From the NCBI RefSeq assembly GCF_963662255.1, contig NC_085051.1:50631101-50695100 (forward strand): a stretch of 64,000 bases of DNA. Direction: 5' to 3'. The notes beneath the pieces are model-generated. The model was not told the origin of the DNA and searched no databases. It saw only the letters and a program-made list of their open reading frames with translations. The position numbers were made by a program, and so were the translations under genes. Source of the stretch: Cinclus cinclus. Its lineage: Eukaryota; Chordata; Aves; Passeriformes; Cinclidae. This document shows, in pieces, positions 62,930-64,000 of the stretch (position 1 is the first letter of the stretch; each line of letters begins with the position of its first letter).

Positions 62930-63379
62930 ACAATGTTTTATGCTCCCAGGCAAATAAAGGACAGTGATTTATTTATTAAATTCCTACAGCAAAAGGAAGT
63001 CATGCTTCGGTCTTGCTGCCATGGAGGGAGATAAACAAACTAACATATTTAGCTAAATATATATAAGCCATAGGAAAACAGCCTGAACAAGACTGGAGAG
63101 ACATATAAAAGCTGGCACGGGAGATACTGAGACAGAGAACAGAATGTTTAGATAGAGGCACTTATGGGTACTCCCCACCAACAAATGAATCATCCAGGGC
63201 ATAAGTTTCTATTTTTAGCAGAAATGTCTCTGTGACTTCTGCTTTTTACATTGAGAAAACTGTGAAGCACTAGATAGGAGATGCTAAAAGTCCATAGAGA
63301 ACAACGTTTGGCTTCCCTGTACAGATGGGCAGGACTCACAGTGCCTTTGGCCTGGCTGTGCAGCAGACCTACAGAGAGA

Positions 63380-63411
63380 GATAGCTAGATAGATAGATAG
63401 ATAGATAGATA
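63380..63411. repeat. (GATA)n microsatellite
   Basis: About seven or eight tandem AGAT/GATA units. Confidence 0.93.
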
Positions 63412-64000
63412 ATGAGAGGAGGTGTCTCCATGGCGTAGTAGCACACTCTCCCAACACACATCATTACCAGGTGGGTAGAATGGGAGTCCTCAGGCACCCT
63501 TTGTGCTGACAACCTCCACTTATATGCTTCCCCTCAGCTCCTCTGGGAGGATCAGGGAGATTGCATCTTCTGATATCCTAGTCATTGCTCCGGGCAAAAT
63601 CCTTTAACTTCAGCTGCAAGGATCATTATTTAATCCAACTATTTAGCCCAATAATGGAAACCAGCTGGTAACACAATATTTGGTTTTGTCATTATGTTCA
63701 CCACTTGGAAGTAATGGGCTGCAAAGCCCCTTTGATTTGTGGCAGGGCATTCCATTAACACATCCATAAAAACTGCCAAGATGTTTCCATTGACAGCACT
63801 TAACAATTTTCTCTATTACTTCGATGACTATTCACTTTGAATGGAAAGTACTTTTCTGCACCATTGAAGCACAGCTAGTACATAACCTTGGAGCACTCCG
63901 AAGTGCTGAGGTGCTACCAGAAGTAACACTTAGGAGAGTACATCCCCTCTCAGGCACGAACTGCCCGGCCCAGCTCCCTCCCTGCAGCACGGCTGTGTCA

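Larger units (their letters stand above)
58412..64000. other. Intergenic DNA with simple repeats and CNE-like blocks
   Basis: No recognised gene. Purine and GATA repeats, a CR1 relic, an inverted repeat at 58874-58900, and AT-rich CNE-like blocks at about 58640-58810 and 63580-63840. Confidence 0.6.

Noticed and set aside
1..64000. tRNA genes, endogenous retrovirus LTRs or viral genes, CRISPR-like arrays.
   Set aside because: No cloverleaf with A/B boxes, LTR pairs, gag/pol-like frames or regularly spaced repeats were seen by eye. A computed scan could still find degraded ones.

Overview
The window looks like vertebrate nuclear DNA, most probably from a bird. The evidence is one compact seven-exon gene with GT-AG introns, a very GC-rich first exon inside a CpG island, and several degraded LINE copies of the CR1 family. 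The CR1 copies carry the ATTCTATGATTCT-type 3' end typical of birds. There are no bacterial features (operons, CRISPR, IS elements). A songbird is possible, but nothing seen here fixes the order.

The one secure gene lies at 3246-10906 on the + strand. Joining seven exons by hand with consistent splice phases gives a 458-codon protein of the PKDCC/VLK family, secretory-pathway and extracellular tyrosine kinases. It has a hydrophobic N-terminal signal segment, a glycine-rich loop, VALK lysine, alpha-C glutamate, LLDF catalytic and TDMDD metal-binding motifs, and a cysteine-rich C-terminal part. Exon 1 is quite divergent from the mammalian PKDCC I remember, so this may be the sauropsid/fish 'PKDCC-like' paralogue rather than the direct orthologue.

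Region by region: 1-2900 is upstream flank with no recognised gene. 2975-3965 is the promoter CpG island, 5' UTR and exon 1-intron 1. 3923-10906 holds exons 2-7. From 10907 to 64000 there is about 53 kb with no recognisable gene. It contains CR1 fragments, simple repeats, two minisatellites, two orphan CpG-rich patches (about 28.1-28.5 kb and 46.55-47.03 kb) and many AT-rich blocks with homeobox-like TAAT motifs that look like conserved noncoding DNA. This fits a developmental gene beside a regulatory desert.

The less ordinary observations are: three splice-flanked open segments on the + strand downstream of the gene (38537-38791, 40067-40160, 54281-54469) whose phases happen to fit together; the orphan CpG patch at 46.6 kb with a short ATG frame running into a strong donor; a perfect 10-bp-arm inverted repeat in intron 3; and a 40-bp minisatellite at 58.2 kb. 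I found no convincing new biological system. The exon chain is the best candidate for something unannotated and could be chance.
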